7,385 nt of DNA from an uncultured Prosthecobacter sp. GTDB lineage: Bacteria > Verrucomicrobiota > Verrucomicrobiia > Verrucomicrobiales > Verrucomicrobiaceae. Made by a program: the position numbers and the translations under genes. The stretch lies in the NCBI GenBank assembly GCA_937941745.1, contig CALDGV010000314.1:1-7385 (forward strand). Reading direction: 5' to 3'. Under the pieces are notes generated by a model. It saw nothing but the letters and a program-made list of their open reading frames with translations, searched no databases and was not told the DNA's origin. This document shows positions 1 to 6,338 of this stretch, one piece after another (positions within the stretch are counted from its first letter, which is position 1; each line of letters starts with the position of its first letter).

Positions 1-50
1 AAAAAGCGGAGCTCTCTATACGCCGCCCGCCAGGAGGCAAGCCGGGTGCG

Positions 51-76
51 GCAGCGGGAAGCTGCTTCTTTTTTTT
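51..76 (+). terminator. Rho-independent terminator, plus strand
   Basis: GCAGC (51-55), a GGGAA loop (56-60) and GCTGC (61-65) form a perfect 5-bp stem. It is followed directly by TTCTTTTTTTT (66-76). This is the classic intrinsic-terminator layout and works only in the rightward direction, because the other strand has A residues there. GGTGCG (45-50) and CGCACC (77-82) could also pair as an outer stem around the whole element. It probably ends a plus-strand gene lying left of the window, convergent with the minus-strand genes that follow. No such gene can be read in bases 1-50. Confidence 0.6.
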
Positions 77-138
77 CGCACCGAGAGGCAGGCATCAGCG
101 CAGGGCATGTGCCCAAAGCGGGCGTTTGACGGCCCGGC

Positions 139-441
139 TCAGGGGCGGAAGCCGGCCAGGAGGCCTGCGGCGGCGAGAGAGAGCAGGGCCAGGAGGCCCT
201 GAGGCTGGAAGGAACGCTGGTAGATGGCCTGGAGGGCGCTGAACTGGAAGGCGAGGCCTGCGACGATGGAGGGATTTCTCCAGGCGCCCTCGCTTTCCTC
301 CACCCGGTAGGAGGTGATCAGGAGGGCAAAGACCCAGGCGATGGAGAGGAGCCAGCCGGTCTGGCCACGCTGCAACTGCCCCCAGGCGATGGCGAGCAGG
401 GCCGCGATGTAGCTCCAGAGGACAAGGTGAAAACCGGTCAT
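139..441 (-). CDS. Small hypothetical four-helix membrane protein
   Basis: This encodes a 100-aa protein whose family I do not recognise. Four hydrophobic stretches are visible at about residues 5-22, 29-45, 57-74 and 81-97. They are joined by short polar loops, the clearest being R46-VEESEGAWRN-56. This suggests a small integral inner-membrane protein with both ends on the same side. There is no signal peptidase motif and no catalytic motif. The membrane pattern is what separates this frame from overlapping open frames, which translate to Pro/Arg-rich low-complexity sequence. The ATG at 441 follows the AT-rich sequence CTAAAT and has no Shine-Dalgarno site at normal distance. A GGAGGATT lies about 40 nt upstream, too far to serve this start. 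The gene sits 81 nt downstream of the ligase-like gene on the same strand and may be co-transcribed with it. Its function is unknown. Confidence 0.6.
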   Translation of the reverse strand: MTGFHLVLWSYIAALLAIAWGQLQRGQTGWLLSIAWVFALLITSYRVEESEGAWRNPSIVAGLAFQFSALQAIYQRSFQPQGLLALLSLAAAGLLAGFRP

Positions 442-522
442 ATTTAGATTCAGGTTTACCGGTCGCGGCGGTGGATGGCAATCCTCCAGCGGTCGCGGAG
501 GATCGGAGCGGGTCCTTTGGAA

Positions 523-2418
523 CTACCGGGCGGGGCGGCGGGTGCGAAGCTGGGCGGCATGCTGGAGCATGAGGCGGTAGCTGCTGAGCCAGTTGGCGGT
601 GCCGGGGGGGTTTTTGGCGCGGGCTTCGCGGGCCCAGAGGTAGGCTTTTTCGGCCTCGGTCCAGTTTTGCAGGCGGTGCCAGTGGATGCCGAGGGCGAGG
701 CGGGGCTCCTCATGCCAGGGGGCGTTGGCCAGGGAGCGCTGGATGCTGGCGAGGCCCTGCTGGGGGCGGTTGATGGCATCGTAGGCATCGGCCAGGGCCA
801 GGGGGTAGAGGTGGTGGTGGGGGTTGAGCTGGCAGGCGCGATCGAGGTCGGCGATGACCTGCTGGAGGGCGGGGCTGCTGGAGGCGCGGTCCTTCTGGGT
901 GAGGGTGTTGAGGACGGCGAGGCCGCGCTGGTAGAAGATGTCGGGGTTGGTGGGGTCGAGCCGCGCGGCGGCATCGAGGTGGGTTTTGCGCGCGGCGGGG
1001 TCTTTGCGGGCTTCGGCGAGCCTGGCCTGGGCGAGCTGGTAGTCGGCCCGGCCATGGAACCAGCCGCCCGCGAGGAGGGCGAGGGAGGCGAGGCCGAGGC
1101 TGAGCTTGGTGAGCAGCCGGACGGCGGGGAGCTGGAGCGGCGGGCGGGCCAGCTGCTCGAAGCCGGGATTGGCGAGGATGCCGAGGAGGAGGGCGCCGGT
1201 GAGGGCGGTGGCGGGGACGTGGTACTGAAACTCGAAGCAGGCATGCACGAGGGAGGCGGTGAGGGCGGCGAGGGCACCGAGGGTGAAGGCGAGGTTGGTG
1301 CTGAGGACGCGGCCGGTGTGGAGGAAGCGCTCGCGCACGAACCAGCGGAGGAAGCGGAGGCCGTTCAGGCCATGGACGAGAAGGAGGAGGGCGAGGAGCC
1401 CGGCGCCGGCCCAGCCGTAGTCGGCGAGGAGCTGGAGGGGTTCGCTGTGGGCGAAGAGGGGCTCGGGAGCCCAGGAGGGAAGCTTGGCGGAGCGGAGCCG
1501 GGTGCCGCCCTCCTGGAACATGCGGGCGCCTTTGCCGAGGAGGGGGGCTTCCGCATGCTGGGCGAGGGCGGACTCCCAGATGCCGAGGCGGATGTCGCTG
1601 GTCATGGTCTGGCGCTGCACGCGGTCGCGCAGGTAGGCTTCATTGACCTTCCAGAACACGCCGCCGCCGAGCAGGGTGAGCACGAGGCCGCCGCCAAGCA
1701 GGCCCCAGAAGAGGTGGCGCTGCATCTGCCAGATGAGCCAGAAGGCCAGGAGGGCGAAGACGACGAGGCCGACGGCGAGGCCGGTGAGGGCGCCGCGGCT
1801 GACGGTGAGGGACATGCCGATGGCGATGGCGAGGCAGCAGAAGGCGAGCCAGAGCTTCAGGACCGCGCCGCCCCGGCCCAGGCAGAGCCAGCCGGCGGCC
1901 ATGAAGAAGACGACGGAGAGGAGGGCGGCGAGGTGGTTGGGATTGGCGAAGAGGCCGCCGATGCGGCCGGGCAGGACCGGGCGGAGGAACTGCGGCAGGA
2001 TGTGGAAGCCCCAGTTCCCGGAGAGGTGCACGAAGCCGGCGGCGAGGTGGGCGGCAGCGAGGGCGATGAGGGTGGAGAGCAGGACCACGCGCCAGCGGGG
2101 ATGGCTGGCGGCGGTGACGGTGAGCACGTAGGTGACGAGGCAGGCGAGCAGGATGATGCCGTCCTCGACGGCCTGACTGCGGACGGGGGAATCCACGGCC
2201 CGGGCCAGGATGTAGGCGGCGAAGGCGAGGGTGGCGGCGAGGCAGAGGCTGCTGGGGGGAAAGAGCACGCGCAGCCGCCAGCGGAGGGTGGCGAGGAGGC
2301 CGGAGGCGCCGAGCAGGAGGGCCCCGGGCCAGAAGAAGAGCAGGCGGGTCTCCGTGCCCAGGACGAGGGAGGCGGCCAGGGCGGTCAGAAAGGCGACAAG
2401 TGCGGCGGTTTGCAGCAT
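523..2418 (-). CDS. O-antigen ligase/polymerase family membrane protein with C-terminal TPRs
   Basis: This encodes 631 aa. Residues 1-455 are strongly hydrophobic, with about a dozen likely membrane helices. Several stretches match the Wzy_C/O-antigen ligase superfamily (WaaL, Wzy and PglL-like proteins). These are GRIGGLFANPNHLA (151-164), SRGALTGLAVGL (207-218), GIWESALAQHAEAPLLGKG (279-297) and AHSEPLQLLADYG (323-335). H324 lies in the large loop where ligases carry a conserved histidine. Residues 457-600 look like about four TPR units rich in Ala, Leu and Tyr, as in many bacterial members. Known members join or polymerise lipid-linked glycans on the outer face of the inner membrane, or transfer them to lipid A core or protein; which applies here is not visible. 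No other glycan genes are in the window. I chose the ATG at 2418 because a hydrophobic helix starts at once, while the open frame upstream is antisense to adk. No clear Shine-Dalgarno site precedes it. Confidence 0.85.
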   Translation of the reverse strand: MLQTAALVAFLTALAASLVLGTETRLLFFWPGALLLGASGLLATLRWRLRVLFPPSSLCLAATLAFAAYILARAVDSPVRSQAVEDGIILLACLVTYVLTVTAASHPRWRVVLLSTLIALAAAHLAAGFVHLSGNWGFHILPQFLRPVLPGRIGGLFANPNHLAALLSVVFFMAAGWLCLGRGGAVLKLWLAFCCLAIAIGMSLTVSRGALTGLAVGLVVFALLAFWLIWQMQRHLFWGLLGGGLVLTLLGGGVFWKVNEAYLRDRVQRQTMTSDIRLGIWESALAQHAEAPLLGKGARMFQEGGTRLRSAKLPSWAPEPLFAHSEPLQLLADYGWAGAGLLALLLLVHGLNGLRFLRWFVRERFLHTGRVLSTNLAFTLGALAALTASLVHACFEFQYHVPATALTGALLLGILANPGFEQLARPPLQLPAVRLLTKLSLGLASLALLAGGWFHGRADYQLAQARLAEARKDPAARKTHLDAAARLDPTNPDIFYQRGLAVLNTLTQKDRASSSPALQQVIADLDRACQLNPHHHLYPLALADAYDAINRPQQGLASIQRSLANAPWHEEPRLALGIHWHRLQNWTEAEKAYLWAREARAKNPPGTANWLSSYRLMLQHAAQLRTRRPAR

Positions 2419-2426
2419 GGAAGAGC

Positions 2427-2455
2427 GGTTTACAGGCTCCGCCGGGAAGTCGCAA
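2427..2455 (-). promoter_or_regulatory. Candidate promoter for the ligase-like gene
   Basis: On the minus strand TTGCGA (2455-2450) is followed by a 17-nt spacer and then TAAACC (2432-2427). The -35 box matches the sigma-70 consensus at four of six bases and the -10 box at three of six. The spacing is ideal, but the boxes are weak. Transcription would start only a few bases before the ATG at 2418, giving an almost leaderless message, which agrees with the lack of a Shine-Dalgarno site. Confidence 0.22.
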
Positions 2456-2532
2456 GACTTTGGGGCTGCGGTGCTGGCGTGAAAACGGTGGGCCGCCAGG
2501 GGCTGAACCGGGGCGCTGAGGGTGATTTTTGA

Positions 2533-2576
2533 GCCAGAACTGGCGCGAAAGCGTGGCTTGTGACGAGTCTGTGACG
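2533..2576. promoter_or_regulatory. Dyad and direct repeat in the divergent intergenic region
   Basis: GCCAG-AA-CTGGC (2533-2544) is a perfect 5-bp dyad with a 2-bp centre. Twenty-five bases downstream of its start of arm two, TGTGACG occurs twice, at 2559-2565 and 2570-2576. These copies are 11 bp apart, about one helical turn. Both elements lie between the divergent ligase-like gene and adk, directly upstream of the adk ribosome-binding site. They could be operator sites, but short repeats of this size also arise by chance in GC-rich DNA, and no regulator is known. Confidence 0.2.
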
Positions 2577-2592
2577 TGCTAGGAAATCCCTT

Positions 2593-3222
2593 ATGGCACC
2601 TTTCACCGGCAAATTCCGCACCTTCCTCATCTTTGGCGCTCCTGGCAGCGGCAAGGGCACGCAGGGCAAGGTGCTCGGCTCCATCCCGCGCTTCCATCAC
2701 CTGGCCTGCGGGGATGTCTTCCGCTCCCTGGACACGCGCACGGCGCTGGGGCAGAAGTTTGTGGAGTACTCCAGCCGGGGCGAACTGGTGCCGGATGATG
2801 TGACGGTGCAGCTCTGGCGCGCGAACATCAAGCAGCGGGTGGACGGCCACCTGTTCAAGCCGGAGATCGACTTCCTGGTGCTGGACGGCATCCCGCGCAA
2901 CGTGGAGCAGGCGAAGCTGATGGAGGCGGACATCGAGGTGCTGAAGGTCTTCCATCTTTCCTGCCCGGACCGCACGGAGCTGGCGCGCCGCCTGCGCAAG
3001 CGGGCGCTGAAGGACAACCGCTTTGATGATGCGAACGAGACGGTGATCCAGCAGCGCTTTGCCACCTACGAGGCGGAGACCAAGCCGATCCTGGACTATT
3101 ATGAAGGCGACCGCGTCTGCCAGATCGACGCCAGCCAGCCGCCGGCCAAGGTGCTCTATGACATCCTCGGGGGGGTCATGACGCTCGACGCCTGGAAAGA
3201 GCTGGAGAAGATGAAGGTCTAG
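2593..3222 (+). CDS. adk: Adenylate kinase family nucleoside monophosphate kinase
   Basis: This encodes 209 aa, within the normal adenylate kinase range, and probably acts in the cytosol. The family transfers phosphate from ATP to a nucleoside monophosphate, classically ATP + AMP to 2 ADP. The P-loop GAPGSGKGTQ is at 15-24, with K21 as the key lysine. LACGDVFRSL (37-46) and RGELVPDDVTVQL (62-74) match the NMP-binding region, and LDGIPR (97-102) matches the usual LDGFPR. The arginine-rich region at 132-143 leads into RFDDANETVIQQRF (143-156). The LID here is short and has no zinc cysteines, as in UMP/CMP kinases and short-form bacterial Adk. Substrate choice is therefore not certain, and the organism could have another adk elsewhere. 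The ATG has AGGA at 2581-2584, 8 nt upstream. fmt begins 3 nt after the stop, so the two are very likely one transcript. Confidence 0.88.
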   Translation: MAPFTGKFRTFLIFGAPGSGKGTQGKVLGSIPRFHHLACGDVFRSLDTRTALGQKFVEYSSRGELVPDDVTVQLWRANIKQRVDGHLFKPEIDFLVLDGIPRNVEQAKLMEADIEVLKVFHLSCPDRTELARRLRKRALKDNRFDDANETVIQQRFATYEAETKPILDYYEGDRVCQIDASQPPAKVLYDILGGVMTLDAWKELEKMKV

Positions 3223-3225
3223 TTC

Positions 3226-4158
3226 ATGCGCATCCTTTTCATCGGAACCGGGGACATCGGGCTGCCATCGCTCGAATGGCTGCTGTCCACGCCCAAGCAC
3301 GAGGTGGTGGGGGTGGTGACGCAGCCGGACAAGCCCGCCGGGCGGAAGCTGGCGCTCACCCCTCCGGAAGTGAAGGTGCGCGCCCTGGCCGCCGGGCTGC
3401 CGGTGCTGCAGCCGCCGAAGATCCGGAACATCGTGGAGGAGCTGAAGGCCTTCGACGCGGATGTGGCGGTGGTCGTCGCCTATGGGCAGCTGCTGCCGAA
3501 AAGCGTGCTGGAAGTGCCCCGGCACGCCTGCCTGAACATCCACGCCTCCCTGCTGCCAAGGCACCGCGGCGCCTCGCCCATCCAGGCGGCGATCCGCGAG
3601 GGAGATGCGGAGACGGGGGTGACCATCATGTTCATGGATGAGGGCCTCGACACGGGGGACATCCTGCTCATGGACGCCCTGCCGATCCTGCCGGAGGACA
3701 CGGGCGGCCGCCTGCATGACAAGCTGGCCCTGGCCGCGCCTGCCAGCCTGGAGAAGGCACTGGACCTCATCGCCGCCGGCAGCCCGCCCCGCACCCCGCA
3801 GGATCATGCGCGGGCCACGCACTGCGGAAAGCTGAAGCGCGAAGACGGCAGGCTGGACTGGACACGCCCAGCGCAGGAGCTGGAACGCCTGATCCGCGCC
3901 TACCAGCCCTGGCCGGGAACGAGCTGCCTGCTGCCTGGAGACAAGCCCTGGAAAGTACACCGTGCGAGCCTCATCGAAGGGGAGGCCTGCGCCGCCCCCG
4001 GCACCCTCGTTTCCACCGACCCGAAAACCGGCCTGATCGTGAGCTGCGGCAGCGGCCTGCTGAAGCTGGAGGAAGTGCAGGCGGAAGGCGGCAAGCGCCT
4101 GGCCGCAGCGGATTTCCTGCGCGGGCATCCGCTGGAGGCAGGCACGCAGCTGGGCTGA
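3226..4158 (+). CDS. fmt: Methionyl-tRNA formyltransferase
   Basis: This 310-aa enzyme transfers a formyl group from 10-formyltetrahydrofolate to the methionine on initiator tRNA, allowing normal bacterial translation initiation in the cytosol. The length is typical. The N-terminal Rossmann-like formyltransferase domain covers about 1-180 and starts with RILFIGTGDIGLPSL. The catalytic set is intact: N104 and H106 in LNIHASLLPRHRGASPI (103-119), and D142 in EGLDTGDIL. The substrate loop VTQPDKPAGR (31-40) is present. The C-terminal tRNA-binding domain (about 200-310) includes the DWTRPAQELERLIRAYQPWPG region and a FLRG near the end. The ATG is preceded by GAAGG at 3213-3217, 8 nt away and inside the adk coding end, which suggests translational coupling. 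fmt is often beside def (peptide deformylase); def is absent here and adk takes that place. Confidence 0.97.
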   Translation: MRILFIGTGDIGLPSLEWLLSTPKHEVVGVVTQPDKPAGRKLALTPPEVKVRALAAGLPVLQPPKIRNIVEELKAFDADVAVVVAYGQLLPKSVLEVPRHACLNIHASLLPRHRGASPIQAAIREGDAETGVTIMFMDEGLDTGDILLMDALPILPEDTGGRLHDKLALAAPASLEKALDLIAAGSPPRTPQDHARATHCGKLKREDGRLDWTRPAQELERLIRAYQPWPGTSCLLPGDKPWKVHRASLIEGEACAAPGTLVSTDPKTGLIVSCGSGLLKLEEVQAEGGKRLAAADFLRGHPLEAGTQLG

Positions 4159-4162
4159 AGCC

Positions 4163-4197
4163 ACGGCGCTCATTGGGATTGCCGTTGAAGGTTTTTT
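4163..4197 (+). terminator. Possible weak terminator after fmt
   Basis: ACGGC (4163-4167) and GCCGT (4181-4185) can form a 5-bp stem around a 13-nt loop. A T6 run follows at 4192-4197, but 6 nt after the stem. The long loop and the gap make this a poor intrinsic terminator. It lies in the 58-nt space between fmt and moxR and could reduce read-through without stopping it. Confidence 0.25.
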
Positions 4198-4216
4198 GCG
4201 CTCCCATCCGCGCCGC

Positions 4217-5266
4217 ATGACCTCCGAATCTCCGCCTGCCCTGCCTTCGTTCGATGCATCGCCCCCCGGGCCGGAGGAAGTCATGCCTCCCGTGCCGCCC
4301 GCCGAGCCCAGCCTGCCGCGCTCGACCCAGCTTTTGCAGGCCATCCGCACCGCAGTGGAGCAGGTCTTTGTCGGCCAGCCGGAGGTGATCCACCAGTGCC
4401 TGGCGGCGCTGCTGGCAGGCGGGCATGTGCTGCTGGAGGGGAAGCCCGGCCTGGGCAAGACCCACCTCGTGCTGGCGCTGAGCCGCACCTTCGGCGCGCA
4501 GTTCCGGCGCATTCAGTTCACCCCGGACCTGATGCCCTCCGATGTCACCGGCCACACCCTTTACGACCTGGGCAACCAGAGCTTCCGCGTGCGGCGCGGG
4601 CCGGTCTTCACCCAGCTGCTGCTGGCGGATGAGATCAACCGCGCTCCGGCCAAGACCCAGAGCGCGCTGCTGGAGGTGATGCAGGAGGCCCAGGTGACGA
4701 TCGATGGCGAAACGCATGCGCTGACGCCGCCCTTCATGACCTTTGCCACGCAGAATCCGATCGAACAGGAGGGCACCTACCCGCTGCCCGAGGCGCAGCT
4801 CGACCGCTTTCTGCTGAAGGTGGTGATCGACTACCCCGCCGCGAGCCAGGAGGCCTGGATCGTGCGCTCGGTGTCGTCCGTCGCCGGAGGCCGCGGCCTG
4901 TCTCCGGAGCAGGTGGGCCAGGTCTGTGCACCTGAGGACATCCTCCAGGCCCAGCAGGAAGCGGCGGCGGTGGAGGCGGTGGAAAGCGTGGTGAACTATG
5001 CGGTGGCGATCACCCGCGCCACCCGGTCGCACGGCGCCATCGCGCTCGGGGCGGGAACACGCGGCGCCATCGCCCTGGTGCGGGTGGCCAAGGCCTACGC
5101 GCTGCTGGCCGGACGCAGCTACATCACCCCGGCGGATGTGAAGCGCGCCAGCCTGCCGGTGCTGCGGCACCGCATCACCCTGACGCCGGAAGTTTCCATC
5201 TCCGGACAGACGGTGGACCAGGTGCTGGACAGCGTGCTGCGCAGCGTGGAGGCCCCGCGGGCCTGA
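4217..5266 (+). CDS. MoxR-family AAA+ ATPase
   Basis: This encodes 349 aa. MoxR ATPases are cytosolic AAA+ proteins that act as chaperones, helping insert cofactors or assemble protein complexes. The first 35 residues are rich in Pro and Ser and probably disordered. The AAA+ core follows: Walker A GKPGLGKT (75-82), Walker B LLLADEINRAP (134-144) with D138 and E139, sensor 1 ATQNP (177-181), and EGTYPLPEAQLDRF (185-198), whose R197 fits the arginine-finger position. R282 in GAGTRGA (278-284) fits the sensor 2 region, and a helical lid closes the protein. All key residues are intact. I favour the ATG at 4217. A TTG at 4196 would add seven residues and has GAAGG 4 nt upstream, so it cannot be excluded. 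MoxR genes usually stand before DUF58 and von Willebrand A genes; here the next gene is a transpeptidase. Confidence 0.93.
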   Translation: MTSESPPALPSFDASPPGPEEVMPPVPPAEPSLPRSTQLLQAIRTAVEQVFVGQPEVIHQCLAALLAGGHVLLEGKPGLGKTHLVLALSRTFGAQFRRIQFTPDLMPSDVTGHTLYDLGNQSFRVRRGPVFTQLLLADEINRAPAKTQSALLEVMQEAQVTIDGETHALTPPFMTFATQNPIEQEGTYPLPEAQLDRFLLKVVIDYPAASQEAWIVRSVSSVAGGRGLSPEQVGQVCAPEDILQAQQEAAAVEAVESVVNYAVAITRATRSHGAIALGAGTRGAIALVRVAKAYALLAGRSYITPADVKRASLPVLRHRITLTPEVSISGQTVDQVLDSVLRSVEAPRA

Positions 5267-5274
5267 TCTTTTTT
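5250..5274 (+). terminator. Hairpin plus T6 across the moxR stop codon
   Basis: AGGCCC (5250-5255), a CGC loop (5256-5258) and GGGCCT (5259-5264) form a perfect 6-bp GC-rich stem that reaches the first base of the moxR TGA. After GATC comes T6 (5269-5274), only 10 nt before the transpeptidase ATG. This resembles an intrinsic terminator or an attenuator, but the 4-nt gap between the stem and the T-run is longer than ideal. It may lower transpeptidase expression relative to moxR. Confidence 0.38.
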
Positions 5275-5284
5275 GGACGCCGTC

Positions 5285-6262
5285 ATGAACCTGCCCTGCG
5301 CTCTCCTCCTGCTCCTGATGCTGCTCGTGCCTGCGGCTGCGCAGGACAACGGCCCCAGGCAGGACACGGCAGGCATTCCCACGGACCGGAGCGAGATCCT
5401 CCAGCTCCAGATCTTCCTCGACCAACATTTGTTCGGCCCCGGGAAGCTGGACGGCGCGGTGGGGGAGTTCACCTACAAGGCCGTGGTGAACTACAACTAC
5501 GCCAAGGGCCACCGCGACCTGTACAACTGGCAGCCTGCCCTGGCAGCGGCGGCCAAGGAGGTGCCGGTGATGTACGCCTCCTTCAAGATCCGGCCGGAAC
5601 TGCTGCAGCATGTGATCCCCGACCTGCCGGAGGCGCCTGAAAAGCAGGTGGAATATCCCGCCATGGCCTACCGGAGCCTCGTGGAGCTGGTGGCGGAGCG
5701 CTTTCACACGGACGAAACCTTCCTGGCCAAGCTGAACCCGGACAAGAACCTGGCGCGGCTGAAGCCGGGGGACTCGGTGGTGGTGCCAAACATCCGCTCC
5801 TTCCGCATTGAGGAGGTCAAGCCCCTGGCCAGCTACAAGGCGGACCCGGTGCTGAGCAAGAACACCATCGTGATCGACACCACGGAACGCATCGCCGTGG
5901 TGTATGGGCCGGGGGAAAAGTTCCTGGCCGCCTTCCCGATCACGCCCGGCAAGCCGGAATTCATCCCGGTGGGCCACTGGGAGGTCACGACCATCCTGAA
6001 CACCCCGAGCTTCCGTTACGACAAGCAGTTCCTGGAGGCAGGCGTGCGCGGCGGCGAGGCCTACCAGCTGCCGCCCGGGCCCAACAGCCCCGTGGGCATC
6101 ATCTGGTGCGGCATCAGCAAGAGCGGCATCGGCCTGCACGGCACCGCCCTGCCCCGCACCATCGGCCGCAGCCGCAGCGCAGGCTGTGTGCGCTTTGCCA
6201 ACTGGGATGCCATCCGCCTGCCGACCCTGATCCGGCCGGGGTCGAAGGTGATCGTGCGCTGA
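5285..6262 (+). CDS. Secreted L,D-transpeptidase (YkuD) with peptidoglycan-binding regions
   Basis: This encodes 325 aa. L,D-transpeptidases work in the periplasm, making 3-3 cross-links in peptidoglycan or attaching proteins to it. A hydrophobic signal peptide spans residues 1-19 (LLLLLMLLVPAAAQ), with likely cleavage after AAA. Residues 38-75 (LQIFLDQHLFGPGKLDGAVGEFTYKAV) resemble a PG_binding_1 domain. Residues 130-170 look LysM-like: VELVAERFHTDETFLAKLNP, then LKPGDSVVVPNI. The YkuD domain fills about 193-325 and holds the catalytic motif, with HGT at 285-287 and SAGCVR at 298-303, where C301 is the nucleophile. The signal peptide has no Lys or Arg before its core, which is unusual. An alternative TTG at 5273 adds only MDAV and does not help. 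The ATG at 5285 has only a weak GGA 7 nt upstream. The 18-nt gap after moxR suggests co-transcription, but a terminator-like hairpin lies at that junction. Confidence 0.92.
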   Translation: MNLPCALLLLLMLLVPAAAQDNGPRQDTAGIPTDRSEILQLQIFLDQHLFGPGKLDGAVGEFTYKAVVNYNYAKGHRDLYNWQPALAAAAKEVPVMYASFKIRPELLQHVIPDLPEAPEKQVEYPAMAYRSLVELVAERFHTDETFLAKLNPDKNLARLKPGDSVVVPNIRSFRIEEVKPLASYKADPVLSKNTIVIDTTERIAVVYGPGEKFLAAFPITPGKPEFIPVGHWEVTTILNTPSFRYDKQFLEAGVRGGEAYQLPPGPNSPVGIIWCGISKSGIGLHGTALPRTIGRSRSAGCVRFANWDAIRLPTLIRPGSKVIVR

Positions 6263-6338
6263 AGCAGGGAGCCAGAGGTGAAATGGACTGTGAAAATCCA
6301 TTCGCTTTGTGAATGATCATAAATCCCGAAACAAAAAA
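6263..6338. other. AT-rich intergenic stretch with overlapping small inverted repeats
   Basis: This part is clearly richer in A and T than the flanking genes. AATGGA (6282-6287) pairs with TCCATT (6297-6302) across a 9-nt loop. CATTC (6299-6303) can pair instead with GAATG (6311-6315), so the two hairpins exclude each other. ATGATCAT (6313-6320) is a perfect 8-bp palindrome. No T-run follows the hairpins, so a strong terminator for the transpeptidase gene is not evident. The features fit a regulatory or promoter-upstream region for the kinase gene. Confidence 0.3.

Noticed and set aside
103..114. GGGCA-TG-TGCCC palindrome after the small membrane-protein gene
   Set aside because: The 2-nt centre is too small for an RNA hairpin loop and no T-run follows on the minus strand, so I do not call it a terminator for that gene.
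475..2400. Recurrent GAGG/GGCG-rich stretches that look repetitive on the plus strand
   Set aside because: They are the complement of Leu/Ala/Gly/Pro codons in the ligase-like gene. No unit recurs with fixed length or order, so there is no true tandem repeat.
475..2532. Plus-strand open frame of 685 codons opposite the ligase-like gene
   Set aside because: The translation is low-complexity Glu/Gly/Ala-rich sequence with no domain. The minus strand holds a clear membrane protein with family motifs. The long frame is a by-product of GC-rich codon use.
2558..2585. TTGTGA with TAGGAA as an adk promoter
   Set aside because: The -10 match is three of six, and the second box overlaps the AGGA that fits better as the ribosome-binding site.
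2419..4512. Minus-strand frame extending the ligase-like gene far upstream
   Set aside because: It runs antisense through adk, fmt and the start of moxR, which have intact motifs. The ligase-like protein starts naturally at the hydrophobic segment beginning at 2418.
3971..6301. Minus-strand open frame of 776 codons opposite moxR and the transpeptidase gene
   Set aside because: It has a His/Arg/Gln-rich composition typical of an antisense shadow and no recognisable domain, while the plus strand encodes two well-supported proteins.
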